Source: Onchocerca volvulus (taxonomy: Eukaryota > Nematoda > Chromadorea > Rhabditida > Onchocercidae). Taken from it: a stretch of 64,000 bases of DNA. Below are positions 12,701 through 25,210 of the stretch, piece by piece. The notes beneath the pieces were generated by a model, which was not told the origin of the DNA, ran no database searches, and worked only from the letters and a program-made list of their open reading frames with translations. Each line of letters starts with the position of its first letter. Position 1 is the stretch's first letter. The position numbers were made by a program, and so were the translations under genes. The stretch is taken from positions 310,001 through 374,000 of the forward strand of contig HG738140.1 of NCBI GenBank assembly GCA_000499405.2. The letters run 5' to 3'.

Positions 12701-15700
12701 CAAATCCATCACCGGATCAAATGGCTTGCGCTCGTTATGAGTATGCAGAAGCAAAACGTCTAGTACCGAAGCCTTCCTGCACCTGTCCACCTGGACAAAT
12801 GCCTAGCGGTGGTAGTGGTGAGCATGTCACATGTAAGAGTATGTATTTAGCTTTCGTTTTTTTAAATTAAATTTTGTTTTCGAATTATAAAAATTTGAAA
12901 CTTTATTAGTTTCAATTTCCACATATAAGCTAAATGCTAGGAAATCTCAAATTCTGTTGTACTAATTTTTATCGAGATAATCAATACAAGCCATGTAGCC
13001 ATGTCCAGTTCATAAACATACTAAATTAAAATATTTTTTCTTTTTCAAAAAGAAGCAAGCATACTTAACACTGATACAGGCTTTTAAATTTTAAAAAAGT
13101 ATTGAAAACTTGCCATTTAAAAATCAATCTGGAAAAAGAATCAATAATCCCATTAAAATATACTTCCGCTTATTGTGATTGCTAAGACACGAAACTCATC
13201 GAAGAATGTCTTATTTTTTAGCAACTATCATATCAACGTTTGGCGTGGATGTAAGTGACATGTGTGGTGGTTTAGAAACTGATCCGAAGGAACGATCTCG
13301 ACTTGCCATTTTAGTGGTTGGTTTTTTTGTCTGCTCATGTCTAGAAGGTTTTAGAATTTTTAAGTTTATCACTGATTACTGAATTATTCAAAGCCAAAGT
13401 TTGCATTTCGTAAATATAAGCATAATAAAAGCGAAAGAGAACATTTATCAAACGCTTTTCAGTTGAATCGCACTCAATTACCTTATCAGGCTTGTGTCCG
13501 GCAGGATGGTCATCCAGTCTTGGTGCAGCTTGATTGTTCCCAGTGTACTATTTCGGAGTTTGACGAAGCTTTCAAGCGAAATTCCAATGATCAATATGTA
13601 CCTTTACGTATAACGGGTAAATTCTTGATTGTTGGTTAAACAGGTATCAAATGAGTAAATAGCTCAATAAACAGCATATGTAACAAATTAGCTTCCCGCA
13701 ACAACCTTCTCTGTACTTAAACTTTGACCATTTGTTAATATTACCTTAAACTTTATTTCCTAGAATTAATTGTAGATTTATCACATTCCATAGGATAATC
13801 TAGCAACTGTTTAAGGTAATTCTTCTCCTCAGTTTCGGTGTATTATGAGATTTGCACCTTCAGAATGACAATTCGTGAATGATTGGTAATATTGCGATGA
13901 GATCATGATGAAATGCCACATGACATTTGCAGAGCTTTCTCTTGGCGCTTGCTGGACATCAGCGCTGAACGATTGCGATCCAGAACATGCCGATTGTTTA
14001 GTTGATGGTCCTCGATATGAATGTCGTTGTCACGAAGGTTGGAATGATACTTCCAAAGAATTTGGACAAGCAGAAGGAAGACGATGTGAACAACTGATTC
14101 TGTTTGCTAGCGGGTGAATTCCATCTCCTTTTTTTTTTCTCCCTATTATTTTTTAAAATTAAATATTGATTAATTCGATTCCCTAAATTACTGATTGCAG
14201 ATGTATTCTGTTTCTTGGTTATTGTTTACTGTGGTGGTTTCTTTTACTTGGTATCATCCTCTTTTTGATATTACCATTGCTATGTTGGTTGGGCTACAAA
14301 TTGTATAAATGGTGCCAGAAACGAAGACGACGAAATGTGATAGAACAGGTGCTAAATTGCTTTCTCTATAATTCTTTTTTTTTTTTAAATATTTTCTCTC
14401 CAAATTTTTCCATTTGTTATAGGGCCATTTGGTCACTTCGAAAACTGGTTCCGTTAAAAATACCAATTCTAACTTGCCGACCGCCGAATCATTCAATATG
14501 AACAATAATCCCAGCTTCATTGGTTCAACTAATGCAGCAGATGGTAAAAAAGCAGTATCAACTATTAATACCAAAAATATTTCCAACTATATCTCTAGTA
14601 GCAATCAAAATCTTCCCGATGTAACTGAGAGAGTTCTCGTCAAGCAACAAAGCATGAAATCGCTAGATTCGTTGCATAAAAACGATGAAGTCAAAAGTGA
14701 TGGAAATTGTCAGCCGTATATACAATCCGAATCATTTGAACAAATCTTTGATGGATCGAAATGTTAGTTATTCATCGTTCGCTTGAATTACCTTTGTTGA
14801 TGTTCATCTCCTTTAAACATCAATTTTCGGCAACTAATCTAATTAGGAAAGATAGTTGGTTAATATGAGAGAGTAATACTTATGTGTAACAGTAAAATTT
14901 GAAGGAATCATCCATTCATTTCCAAGATAATCCGACCGATTCCCATACGGTCATTTTAAAGGTAATTCACTAGAAAAAGAATACTTCACTCCTTGAAATA
15001 CTACATCCAGAAATATCACAAACGAATATTTTTCGATGCTTACTTTTCAGTCAAATTTTTGAGCTAAAATTCGGAAAGATTCCAATAAATGAAATATTTC
15101 AAAAAATGATCTTGTATTTCTTCGATATCTTCTAGAAGAATTTTAGGTGATATCATTTTTCTTTGCAGCCGAAAGAAAGAAAAGTGAGCAACAGGTAATG
15201 AAAACACCTGTCAATCATCTCGTTAGCACTGATTCATCCATATCACCACAAAAGAAAACCACTTCGGGAACACAAACAGAATCTAGTGAAGTATCATTGG
15301 AATCTCAGAAAAATACAAATATGATGGTATCTGTTATACCGCAGAAAAACATCGAGGTGTTGATAAAGGATGGGAAAATGATGAAAAGTTTGGAAAATGT
15401 CGAGTTCGCGGATCCGAAAGTGATGGTAAAGCAGAAATGAATGCAGAAATTCCAATTTACTAATTTGTACTAAGTGTATTACCAATGTGAAAATTGACCG
15501 TTGTTAGTAACTCATGAATTACTACGGTACCTAAGGTATCAAAAGGGCAAATGAATAACTATTCCTTGTCTTTTGCAGTGAATTAATAAATTGCAGAACC
15601 TCAGACGGTCATTATCGGAAACATCACTACGTACAATGTGGGAATTATTTAAGCAGGGCATGTGGAAACAATCGTCCAGGCCTAGTTGTTAGTTCGTTTA

Positions 15701-18700
15701 CTTGGTACAAATAAGTAAACTGAATAAAAAAATAATTCTTCTTCACGTTAAATTATGCACAATTCTTTATCATCTATTTTCACTAATGCCAATCATGTAA
15801 ACCTCAATGTAAAATTATCACTGAAAGCCTAAAAATGCAAAAAAATACAGTTTATACTTTTATTAGAAACATTGATCTATCGCTTCCTTTTAGATTCAAT
15901 CTATATAAATGAAAATGTAAATGTAAATAAAAATGTACTTGTCACACAACGTTTCAAGTTCTTCATTGATTGATTTGAAATTTTGAAACAATGTTGCATT
16001 CAAATAGGCGTGTATTTCCATATAGATATACCTCCTTTTTTTACCTGTTACACCTTGACAAGTGAAAGTAAGTGAGCTTAATTCCTTGCCATGCCTACTT
16101 CCTGTATTGTTCATTTTTGCACAACATTTCAAGTTCTTCACCGACTGATTTGAAATTTTGGAGAAACGTGTTTAAGAACTTCCGAACATTTAAGATTTTG
16201 AACAAACGAACATTTACATTTTTATTTATATAGACTAGCGGGAGCTAGCCCATATAGACTAGCTTCGCATGACCGATCTAGCTAATCTATACGGGCCAAT
16301 ACGTAATAAAATTTTGCTTGAATTTAAATGTTATTGTCCTAGCGTAGAGGGATCTGAAAGTTTGCTTCTCTTATCCTTCTCAAATTTATTTCTTTCTTCG
16401 AAAATGAAAAAAAAAAAAAATTTCCCTACCGAAACATTAAACAACTTACCAAAGAAGCACAGTTTGAAAACATAATCTGATCAGATTTCTTCTTTCTTTC
16501 CAAAAAAAATTTTGTTCATTTCCTTTGGAGCTATCAAATCTTCAACATCATCCCTGGATCATCTTATCGATGTATTTCTGTGCCGAACGAGAAGCAAGAA
16601 AATTCATCCTGATGCCACTGCAATATCCAACAGTCTCGAGTATCCGCTGGATACTGTCAAGATAGTGGATCTCCCAGACACTGCTCCTCAGCTATCAAGA
16701 ACTTCTTCCACGACACTGAGTACCACTGAAACAACAGCAACCACAACAATTGCTACCGCTATCAGTGCTGTTCCATTGCTGCAACCATGCGGTGGTGTGA
16801 ATGATATGGTGCAGTTTTGTGCTGAAACACCATTGCAAACGCAGATTTTTGAGCAAAAGATTGTAACTGATACAAAAACATTAACTATCAGGAGTACCGT
16901 ACCATTGCTACCGGACGAGATACCGCTGTCATCAAAGGTTGAAGCACAGTCGTCTAATCCGGTCATTTCTACTGCCCTACTTAATCAATCAGACTCCATT
17001 CAGCTCGACCAGCAGTCAGTATCGGATATGGTATCGATTGCTGCAAATGAGATATCTCAACAAGATAATTTAAATGATACCACTACCGATGGCATACAAC
17101 ATTCTGCAGCAGAGGAAAATGCAATTATTGATCAGAAACCATCGACAATCATACAAATTGAAAATGAAACATCAGGTATTCAAACAATATGTATTTGATT
17201 TGCTCGTGCCTAATATCTCCTGTTTCTACAACTCAATCTGATTTTTGTATTTCAGATCAACCGAGTACCAAACCGTCCACTACTACCATTGTCACCAGTT
17301 CGGATACGCAACTCAAACGCTGGGCCAGCACGAGCCACCCTATTTCTCGTGCACTTCGTCAAACGCAATCTGAGTACGGCAGACGACTTTCGGTGCCACG
17401 AGATAGTGTGGAAGAAAAAACGCTACCATCAGCAAATGAATTGAGGGAGGCATTAAAGGAGGTTGCAAAAATGTTAAACATCGATGTTTGCTTCTTTTTT
17501 TTAAACAAAAAATGATAGTACAATGAAGTTTGACCAAGAGGACATTATAGTCAACTTTTTCCGATAAAATTTCTCGAGAATGACACTGGTTATTGTAGGT
17601 GGCTTCAACGAAACCACCGATAAAACGGCTCACTGAGAAACAAAAAGAGAAGCTAAGTGCATCATGTGGACACTTGCATATTCAAGTTGATGACGAGATA
17701 AGTAGGAAAGGTGAGTGATGAGGCAAAAAAAAAGAACTCTCTTCTTCCACTTGTTTGATTCATCAAAGTTGCAGCAGCCATATGGATTTATTGCAATCAA
17801 ATAAATAAATCAGATATTACAGGTGGCTCAATTCGCCAATTATTGGCTACTTCAAGACACGAACCTCGACGAAAGCTTTCCAGTATATCGGAAAAAAGTA
17901 TCGAAATGACAAATGGTGGAGTCCAGTTGACATCAGCACTAAGTAGTGCCAGTTGTCCAACAACTACTCGTATAAGCAAAGGTTTGATTCACTAACTAGC
18001 ACAACACGGTTTGGATTCGATGGATTTGGGGAAATTTCAATTTTATATTAGCCAGGACTTCATTGACTTTATCCTTCAGGCTTTTTCATTCCCCAATGAT
18101 TCAGTGGAAACTGCTCATAGGAATAGATAATATTCCTTTGTAGATCATAAAAAACTACCTTATATATTGCAAAGATATCGTGACAATGCTTACGGGATAT
18201 GGAATTATTTTCTCGCAAATCTAATGGCATCGTTGAACGAAGAGCCAATTAATATTAATGAAACGCAAAAAACCATACCTATTGGGATGGTACTCCAACG
18301 CAAAATCCCCGTAGTAAGCGCCCTCATTTTACGAATCAGTGAGCAGATAATCGGTAAATGAACTCATTTATAGGATCTGTAGCGGCACAAGAAGGGAACT
18401 TCAATTCAGTGAAATATGGTTCCGGTAAACTGGAAGAAAACCGAACCAATATTAAGGTAAGGCGCAGAACCGACAATGACGTAGGCGATTGGCGTCAATA
18501 TCCGCTCTCTACCGTTAACCTGCGACCATCTTGGGATTTTTCACCGTTGAAAGACGGTCAGTATTTTCGATGAAAAATGATCAGAGAGATAGAAAGAATG
18601 CTATAATCTTCGAGAATATTTAGTGACCGTCTATTTTTTCTGGCAACTGCCGCCGATTCACAGAACACTAAACGCAACCGATGGCTGATCTTTACCGATC

Positions 18701-19168
18701 AAAAATTAATCGTCCAAATCTTTGCATATTTTCAGACAATTTATTCTTACACTCAACCAAATATCTTTTTTTTTTTGCTATAATATCCATTCAAAATTAA
18801 GTTTTTGCCCTCCTTTCACAAATATTGACATTATTTTTTTAGGTGATCTGGATCGCATTGCACCATTGCAACCTGTTTTCTCACGAAACAAACGGCCTCA
18901 GAAATGGCTTTCGGCATTACTTCTGGACGACGAACGAGCGACAACTCTTCACCAAAACAGAAATATCAATAGGCATCGGCAAAGTGACTGGAATTTGCAT
19001 GACGTTTCGCATACACATGCGCTGTCTGCATCACATTCCGCACAATTGCATGCTCATTTCCCACCTGCCAAAGTGCTGCGGAACAGCAGTGGCATAAAGT
19101 GGATGCCAAATGGTACCCAGGATCACAATAAACCGGTAAAAGAACAATTGTGGTGGAGTGGACATTAG
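9703..19168 (+). CDS. Type I membrane receptor with LDLa and EGF-like modules, MUA-3/MUP-4-like
   Basis: Exons: 9703-9832, 10156-10338, 10682-10759, 10832-10876, 11277-11390, 11562-12449, 12566-12838, 13222-13316, 13463-13616, 13933-14113, 14201-14348, 14423-14762, 15169-15425, 15597-15687, 16531-17175, 17256-17485, 17599-17710, 17823-17981, 18374-18556, 18843-19168; about 1,543 aa, phases consistent. Order: hydrophobic leader (1-35); LDLa ending CPDGSDE (73-104); Cys-rich CFPGYVKC segment; second LDLa-like module ending CIDKSDQ; Ser/Thr/Asn-rich linker (184-479); Cys-containing region with CTCPPGQ, possibly SEA-like; EGF-like LNDCDPEHADCLVDG; TM helix (about 715-742) stopped by QKRRRR; then about 800 cytoplasmic residues rich in Ser/Thr. 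C. elegans MUA-3 and MUP-4 anchor epidermis to cuticle with similar modules, but they carry far longer EGF arrays, so orthology is not claimed. The 12449/12566 junction and the 17485 donor (alternative 17461) are uncertain. Confidence 0.82.
10608..10635. repeat. Short (AATTC)n tract
   Basis: Several consecutive AATTC units, decaying to AATTCATTTT, inside receptor intron 2. A simple sequence repeat with no evident role. Confidence 0.6.
15900..16249 (+). mobile_element. Degenerate Helitron-like repeat copy in a receptor intron
   Basis: Starts TCTATATAAATG after an A, holds two copies of the motif AACGTTTCAAGTTCTTCA followed by GATTTGAAATTTTG (near 15948 and 16122), and ends in a block (TTTAAGAACTT to AGCGGGAGCTAG) that also ends the copy at 39144-40744. 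It lies between exons 15597-15687 and 16531-17175. The 3' CTAG is not followed by T, so the end is truncated or rearranged. No open reading frame; non-autonomous. Confidence 0.45.
18144..18360 (+). CDS. Possible alternative last exon of the receptor gene
   Basis: After a TTTGTAG acceptor at 18141-18143 a frame opens in the phase left by the exon ending at 17981 (phase 1) and runs 71 codons to a TGA at 18358-18360. It contains QRYRDNAYGIWNYFLANLMA. Splicing on to the next constitutive exon would need a 20-nt intron (18354-18373), too short to be credible, so the segment would act as an alternative C-terminus, or use another donor such as GTAAGC at 18314. It may instead be only intron sequence. 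Confidence 0.3.
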
Positions 19169-19655
19169 AATCATCAAATGATTTTCGTAATCAGACTATC
19201 CTTTAAGTTCCACAATACTGATTTCGTATCAAATTCTGATATTTCGTTAATTTGGGTGCTATATTTTGTGTTGATCCGTTGGAAAGAAAGGGAGCTTCTA
19301 GTTTTCCGCAGTACAGAAACTACGATATATCTATTGCCAAAAAGATATCTCGAATAGCTGTTTTATTTCCATATAATTACCGCAACTTGTGGGGATGTAT
19401 TCAGAAAACTGAACAAAACCATTCAGGAATCAAATCATAATTCTTTTCTTGTCCTGATATGTGACCGGAATATGACTGAAATATACCTTCTCTCACTCTC
19501 CCCTCTTTTTTTTCCTACTAATTGCCTTTCCTCTCAATTTAATTAGGGCTTTCATGTCAGGGAAAATTTCCCATCACGGCAGTTCTCTTCATCATCTCTA
19601 CGATGATGTATTTATTAGAAATTGTTAATACAAAATGTTAGTTTATTTCTGTATT

Positions 19656-19661
19656 AATAAA
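19656..19661 (+). terminator. Candidate poly(A) signal of the receptor gene
   Basis: AATAAA about 490 bp after the receptor stop codon; a clear hexamer in this direction before the lectin gene. Assignment is inferred from position only. Confidence 0.4.
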
Positions 19662-20463
19662 ATGACAATAATGTTCATGTCCAACAGCTCACGACTTAAA
19701 AATTTCAGTTCCACACTAGCAAAAATTTAATGAAGTTAACAGATAATGTTCAAATGAAAATAACGAAATTAAATACTCTAGGAATATCATGGCCATAAAA
19801 TTTTGCACCTATATGGCTATCACAAAATACGGAATGGACATACATCAATTAGTGATAATCTCACTGAAATTATTCCAACGCACTTTACTGAAAGTTTTTG
19901 GCTCGTTTGATACATGGCGAGATGAGCATAATCATGAAACTGGAAATTGAACTCCAATAGGTTTATTCCTAATTTCATATAATATATAAATTAAATATAA
20001 ATTAGATAACTGAATACTTACAAGAGCTGCAGAGGGCATTGTTGCACGTTAATTACCTATCAACATTAGATGGTGAATGGTGAGCCATCCATTACGAAAG
20101 AAGATCGGAACAATTTTCTGATTGCGAAAATGTGAGCATTTCTCAACTGATTCTTGAATATTCTGAATGCAGAAGAAAATATCCCCTCTCCTATATCTAT
20201 TAATATATGTTACCAAAGCAAAACTTATCAGATCAAAAAGACATTCATTATTATTATTTTTTGTGTTTATTATACTTCGAGTTTTTTTTTTTTTTTTTTT
20301 TTTAAAAACAAAATTAGTCATTAATCAAAAAACTTTTTTAATTTTTTCTGTTTTGATTGATATTTTTGTTTTTGGTTTCTGGCATGGGGCTTGTTTGTGT
20401 TTCTGCTACTGGTTCTTGTGCGGAAGAACTACCATACTCCTCTACCAAAATACCGTTGCTTCA

Positions 20464-20491
20464 CCCCTCCGCCCCCCCCCCGCCCCTCCCC
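20464..20491 (-). promoter_or_regulatory. G-quadruplex-type G-rich tract upstream of the lectin gene
   Basis: The plus strand has four C runs of at least four bases, including a run of ten, separated by one to four bases (CCGCCCCCCCCCCGCCCC at the core). The minus strand could fold as a G-quadruplex. It is striking in this A+T-rich DNA and lies about 500 bp before the lectin start codon. A regulatory role is inference. Confidence 0.5.
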
Positions 20492-20969
20492 GGGTCCTCT
20501 TAGTTGCTAAAGTCGCAACGGTCACACATTACCTTGCTTGCAAATATGTGCCGAAGCTATTCTATTTCTCGGTGCTGTTGGCACGCTATTTGGGCTGTTG
20601 TGGTATGCGTGTCGCGAACATCATTGATTGCATGCGTGAGTACGTAATAGACTTGAGGACGTGAACGTGAAACATAAAGCGTGTGCAGCATTATTCACTT
20701 TATATATTTAAGCATGTGGATGCATATATTGTTATATGTAAACATATTTGTATTTGTAATATATGTGTATTTCTGCCGAATAGATGATCTTTCAGCTGTA
20801 AAATTTGAAATTTTGCACTTTTCAAAGTTATTTTGTATAAAATTAATTCGTTGAAGGAAATAATCTCGTTATTAAACTGCATGATTAGTTTTTCTTTTTT
20901 TTTTTTTCTTTTGCTGGGTTTAATGTTTTCAAGTATTTTTTTTCAATTCAAGCATAGTTTTTTGATTAT

Positions 20970-20971
20970 AG
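20970..20971 (+). promoter_or_regulatory. Probable spliced-leader acceptor of the lectin gene
   Basis: TTTTGATTATAG ends ten bases before the lectin ATG at 20982. A trans-splice acceptor at this spacing is common in nematode genes. Confidence 0.4.
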
Positions 20972-20981
20972 AAGCTCTAAT

Positions 20982-23564
20982 ATGTTGTGGAATATCGCTT
21001 ACCGATTATCATATCATTTATTCCTTCCCTTGCTTATCTTTTACTCATTATTGCAAGTAAAGAATGCTAGTGGTCAACAGCAACGAATACAATTGATTAA
21101 TACACCGGCTGATGAGTGGCGTGGATATTACAGGAAAGAACATTCCCTAGCTAAACCATATCAAGGTCACTATATTCATTTTCATATTTGTTTATTCTGT
21201 TATATCAAGGTATGTTTCGTGCGAAGCATTACCTAACTGAGCGTCGAAAATTTTTTTTTTCATATATTTATTTAAGAGAAAATAGAAGTAATATAATGCA
21301 TTCTACAGAGATGAATTTTGGGAGAACAGCTGTTTTACTTTTCAGGCTTGTTAGCTGTCCAGTTCATTTTTTTTTTTTTTTTTTTAGTTTTATACATAAT
21401 CTTGCCAAACGTTATATATTTAACTTAAGTCATCTTCGAAATTTTTAAGTTGACCACAAAGAACTTGTTGATAATGTGGCTAGTTGAACATATAAGACGT
21501 TTTATTGAGGATCTGATCTAGAAAACTAGATGAAATAGTCATCATTCAATTGACGAGTATTTTTGTGAAAAATTTCCATTTATCTTCCATAGAAATTTAC
21601 AGTATACTGAACGGAAAAGAATTTTTAGAAAACAGAGAGAGAATTTTTACAATTACTGAAAGTGATTGCGGATTTATTGTTATTTTAACTATATATTTAA
21701 AGGTAATGGAATGGGTATTCCATATTGGGATATACAAGGTACAACTATCGTCACTGGACAATATGTTCGCTTAACGGCAGATGTGCAAAGCGTTCAAGGT
21801 GGCATTTGGAATAATGTGGTAGGTCAATTTGTTTATATTTTTGCAAAATGTATTGTTTTTTTCTTTATGCTTCCAGACGTGATATATGTCAGCCAGCTGA
21901 TGTTGGATGATTGAAAGCAGAATTGCTCAGTACAAGCTATCAAATAGCTTAGATAGCGAATATATTAAGCGATACATTAATATTTCGTAATCATGTGTTC
22001 GGCTTGTTAATTGTTGCACTGAATAAGTCAACAGTTCAATTTTTCAATAATTAAAAAAGAACCGTAGATTTTTTTGTGTACAAAAATAATAAGCTTAATT
22101 TTTATTTTTAGAGCAAACATTGAGCAACTCTTTAATCTTCATTCGTTTATAGCCAGTGAATATTCGGGATTGGGAATTGCATGTAAATTTTGCGATCCAT
22201 GGTTCTACTGGTGATTTGTTCGGTGATGGAGCAGCTATATGGTATGTACAGGATCCTGCCCAACCGGGACCTGTATTTGGATCGAAAGATTATTTCCGTG
22301 GTTTGGGAATTTTTCTCGATACTTATAGTAATCATAATGGACCACATGGAGTAGGTTTTTTCTTTGCATGTAATTATTAGAAATCGTAACTTTCTGCTAG
22401 TAATTGTGTTTATCTGATAAAACTTATTATTCAGTTATATTTATAAATATGATATTTTCTAGCATGGTCATCCATATATCTCAGCAATGATCAATAATGG
22501 TTCACTGCATTATGATCATGACATGGATGGCACTCATACACAGTTGGGCGGTGAACATACAGGTTGTGAAGCGAAGTTCCGGAATAAGCAGTATCAGACA
22601 CAATTAATGATCCGATATGTTGGTGATGTATTGTCGGTTCGTTAATTTTCATTTATTATTAAAAAATTACCATTACACAATACATGAAGCAAGAATACAG
22701 TGTGCCGCTATATCGAAAAAAATAATTTGGTGAGCGAATGATTGGATTTAAATTTAAAAAAGTGAGATTTAATTTTTTCGATTCATGGAGTTAAGAAGTC
22801 TTCGGGGCCAGACCTCTTAGTTTGACAAAATTGGACCAGTAACAGTGGAAAAATATGAAATAAGATGTAAAATAATCAAAAATAGTGGAGAAAATATGAA
22901 AAAAAGAGTTATTTAGGAAATTAAAATGTGCATGCTAGTACACCTTCGATTGCTTCATATTTATATTCAGATCTATACTGATATTTTGGGTACCGGACAA
23001 TGGAAAGAATGCATGAGTGTTGATGGCGTTCAGTTACCTACCGGATATTACTTCGGTATTACAGCTGCTACAGGCGATTTATCCGGTGTCTATATTTTAA
23101 ACTTTATTTTGTCATCCTGTCCAAGCATTATAAGTAATCACTAAATAACCTAATATTTAGGATGGATTTCATATTTCACAGCCGCCAAAACGTTATGGAT
23201 TAAATCAAGTAGTATATCAATTTTTCACTCATCTTTCTGTTTTTACACCATCTTCAAGGCACCATTAGCCAATTAGTCTAATTTTGCAGATTATCATGAT
23301 ATCATATCAATACGAATGTTCGAACAAGAGTTTGAACATGTGCAGGATGGCATCACCACCATAGATCCTCGGCAACGCGAACCTTACGCACAAAATGTTG
23401 CGGCGCCGCGTGATCACATAGACCAACCACGAGCATCGAAACTAGGATGGATTGGTACCACAATATTAGTGATATTAGGTGGTGCCTTATGTATTTTGGT
23501 TTTGTGGTTTGGTGTTGTTTTCATCAATCACCGGCAGCAAATGTCGAGGAAGCGATTTTATTGA
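20982..23564 (+). CDS. LMAN2: L-type lectin cargo receptor, VIP36/LMAN2-like
   Basis: Transmembrane lectin that binds high-mannose glycoproteins and cycles between ER, Golgi and cis-Golgi carriers. Exons: 20982-21165, 21703-21818, 22153-22350, 22463-22636, 22971-23085, 23290-23564; 353 aa, matching the roughly 356 aa of vertebrate VIP36. Signal peptide about 1-30. Carbohydrate-recognition domain about 40-270 carries FLDTYSNHNGPHG, NNGSLHYDHDMDG and LPTGYYFGITAATGDLSD, with the calcium- and mannose-binding Asp, Asn, His and Gly-Asp-Leu positions kept. A cysteine pair (GEHTGCEAKF and WKECMS) fits the family disulfide. One TM helix (WIGTTILVILGGALCILVLW) is followed by a short tail ending KRFY, the VIP36/VIPL-type tail. 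In C. elegans the counterpart is one of the ile lectins; VIP36 versus VIPL is not fully resolved. Confidence 0.94.
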
Positions 23565-24014
23565 TACACGTGGTTTATGGTACTTCAAACTTCGTTTCTC
23601 TTTATGAAATGTTTATGAAAGAATTTCGGTAAGTTGGATCAGACTGTCGGGCAATTTGATATCTAATTAAATATCTATGTTTTTATTTTGTTGGGTGTTT
23701 AAGTTTTCGTAATTTTTACATATTATATAATAATTTGTGGAGATATAGTATATTTTTGCATGTTGCATATAATTTTGTTAAATTATATTAAAATATGTTT
23801 TAAGTTTCATACTTGAAATAATTTTTGGTAGTGCCTTATAAGTAAGTCCAAACAAATATGGTGAAGATATGAAGGTGAAGATGTTTGGAAAAGTTTTTTG
23901 AACCTATTAATAAATTATTTCCACTTACCTGGAATGAATTATCTGACAGAAATTTGAATAGTTGCTTTTTTCTTTTTATCATTTATCAAATAAATGAAAC
24001 TGTTATCAATTTTC

Positions 24015-24040
24015 AAAAAAAAAAAAAAAAAAAAAAAAAA
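24015..24040. repeat. 26-base A homopolymer downstream of an AATAAA
   Basis: The run follows CAAATAAATG near 23990 by about 20 bases, the spacing of a polyadenylated mRNA end. It could be a retrocopy scar or simple-repeat growth. Confidence 0.5.
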
Positions 24041-25198
24041 GATTTGACATGAAATTTATGTTTTGTATGGTATTGATCGGAAAATAATTTTTGGCATTGG
24101 AAAATTGAGATATTATCTTAATAATAAAATTAATTATACCAATTTTAGTTGAGTGCGCGAATTTAGAAGTGCTCATGCACATATTTGGCTAAAATTATTA
24201 TTATTTGAACAGTGATAGTATATTATTACCAATCTATTATTAAACACTTCTATTCTAATATATGACCATTAATATTCTAGTTGATTAAATGTTTTGCAAT
24301 ATTATACATATTTTTCCGAAAAATATTGCGGGGATGGCTTAGCGCTTTGAAAGTACGCAGTACCAAAAATTGATCGGTCTTCATGTTTTCAAATGTTCTC
24401 CACCTTGTGCAGGTTGCAAAAATTCAATATTTGTAGGTTCTTTCTAGATTTTAGAGCTTTTTGTTGTAGAAGTCCAATATCTTACTTATTATGACTTGAA
24501 TCACATTACTGATCTTTCCATAACGAATAGACTTATGGCTATTTCAGAAATTACCATTTGTTAGAATTCGTACATTTTTGTATCTTCATAAGATATATTC
24601 ATCCGTGTATAATGATATGTGTAATGATACTGATTGAAGATTTACTTTCCATGTATTCCTGAATCCATGTGCATTCAAAATTCTCTACAGAAGTGCATGT
24701 TTAGCAGAAAAATAGTATTATTAATTTTCTCATTGGCTTTTTCAATTATGGATTGATTTTGCTTGCTTACTTGTTTATTCATTTGTCTATTTAGTTACTT
24801 TTATTTTCTTTAAATAGTTGAATATGAGTAAATAAATCTTTTGCTCTCTCTTTTGCTCGATCTTCGCTACATACTATTATTTTTACCTTATAGGGTGTTG
24901 GAATACAAAATATATGAACAAGTTGACATATAAACATTCTTGATGCTATCAAAAAGCATCAGAGGTATGAAATGTAGTTTTCAGACTTTCTTATCATTTT
25001 TTGTGTCGCTAAATATAAGATGCTTCTTATCAGTAAAACATCATTTGTACTTCTTAACATCATCAACTGTCTTCCTCCAAAACCCTACCTAACTAATTCT
25101 GTACTTCTTTCCATATATTTCTCGAATTCCATAATTTTCACAAAAAAAAAAAATAAAAAATAAAATAAAACGAGGAAGTTTGCCTCTTTGATTTCTCA

Positions 25199-25200
25199 AG
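25199..25200 (+). promoter_or_regulatory. Probable spliced-leader acceptor of the FN3 gene
   Basis: CTCTTTGATTTCTCAAG ends ten bases before the ATG at 25211; no coding exon is visible upstream. Confidence 0.35.
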
Positions 25201-25210
25201 CTAAGTAAGA

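Larger units (their letters stand above)
19169..20981. other. Intergenic interval between receptor and lectin genes
   Basis: Holds the receptor 3' UTR, a 23-base T run near 20281, and a C-rich block at 20464-20491. A 165-codon frame across 20167-20664 crosses these low-complexity tracts and has no recognisable domain, so it is not called. No other gene seen. Confidence 0.6.
23565..25210. other. Intergenic interval between lectin and FN3 genes
   Basis: A+T-rich and without coding signal. Holds the lectin 3' UTR, an AATAAA near 23990 followed 20-odd bases later by an A run at 24015-24040, and A-rich sequence just before the FN3 gene. Confidence 0.6.

Noticed and set aside
16688..16966. 92-codon minus-strand frame
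   Set aside because: Shadow of the large receptor exon 16531-17175, whose phases join on both sides.
20167..20664. 165-codon + strand frame with a hydrophobic start
   Set aside because: Built across a T run and a C run, no domain, no splice partners; composition follows the low-complexity DNA.
24331..24370. tRNA-like sequence
   Set aside because: Some A-box resemblance but no B box, no cloverleaf and no acceptor stem pairing.
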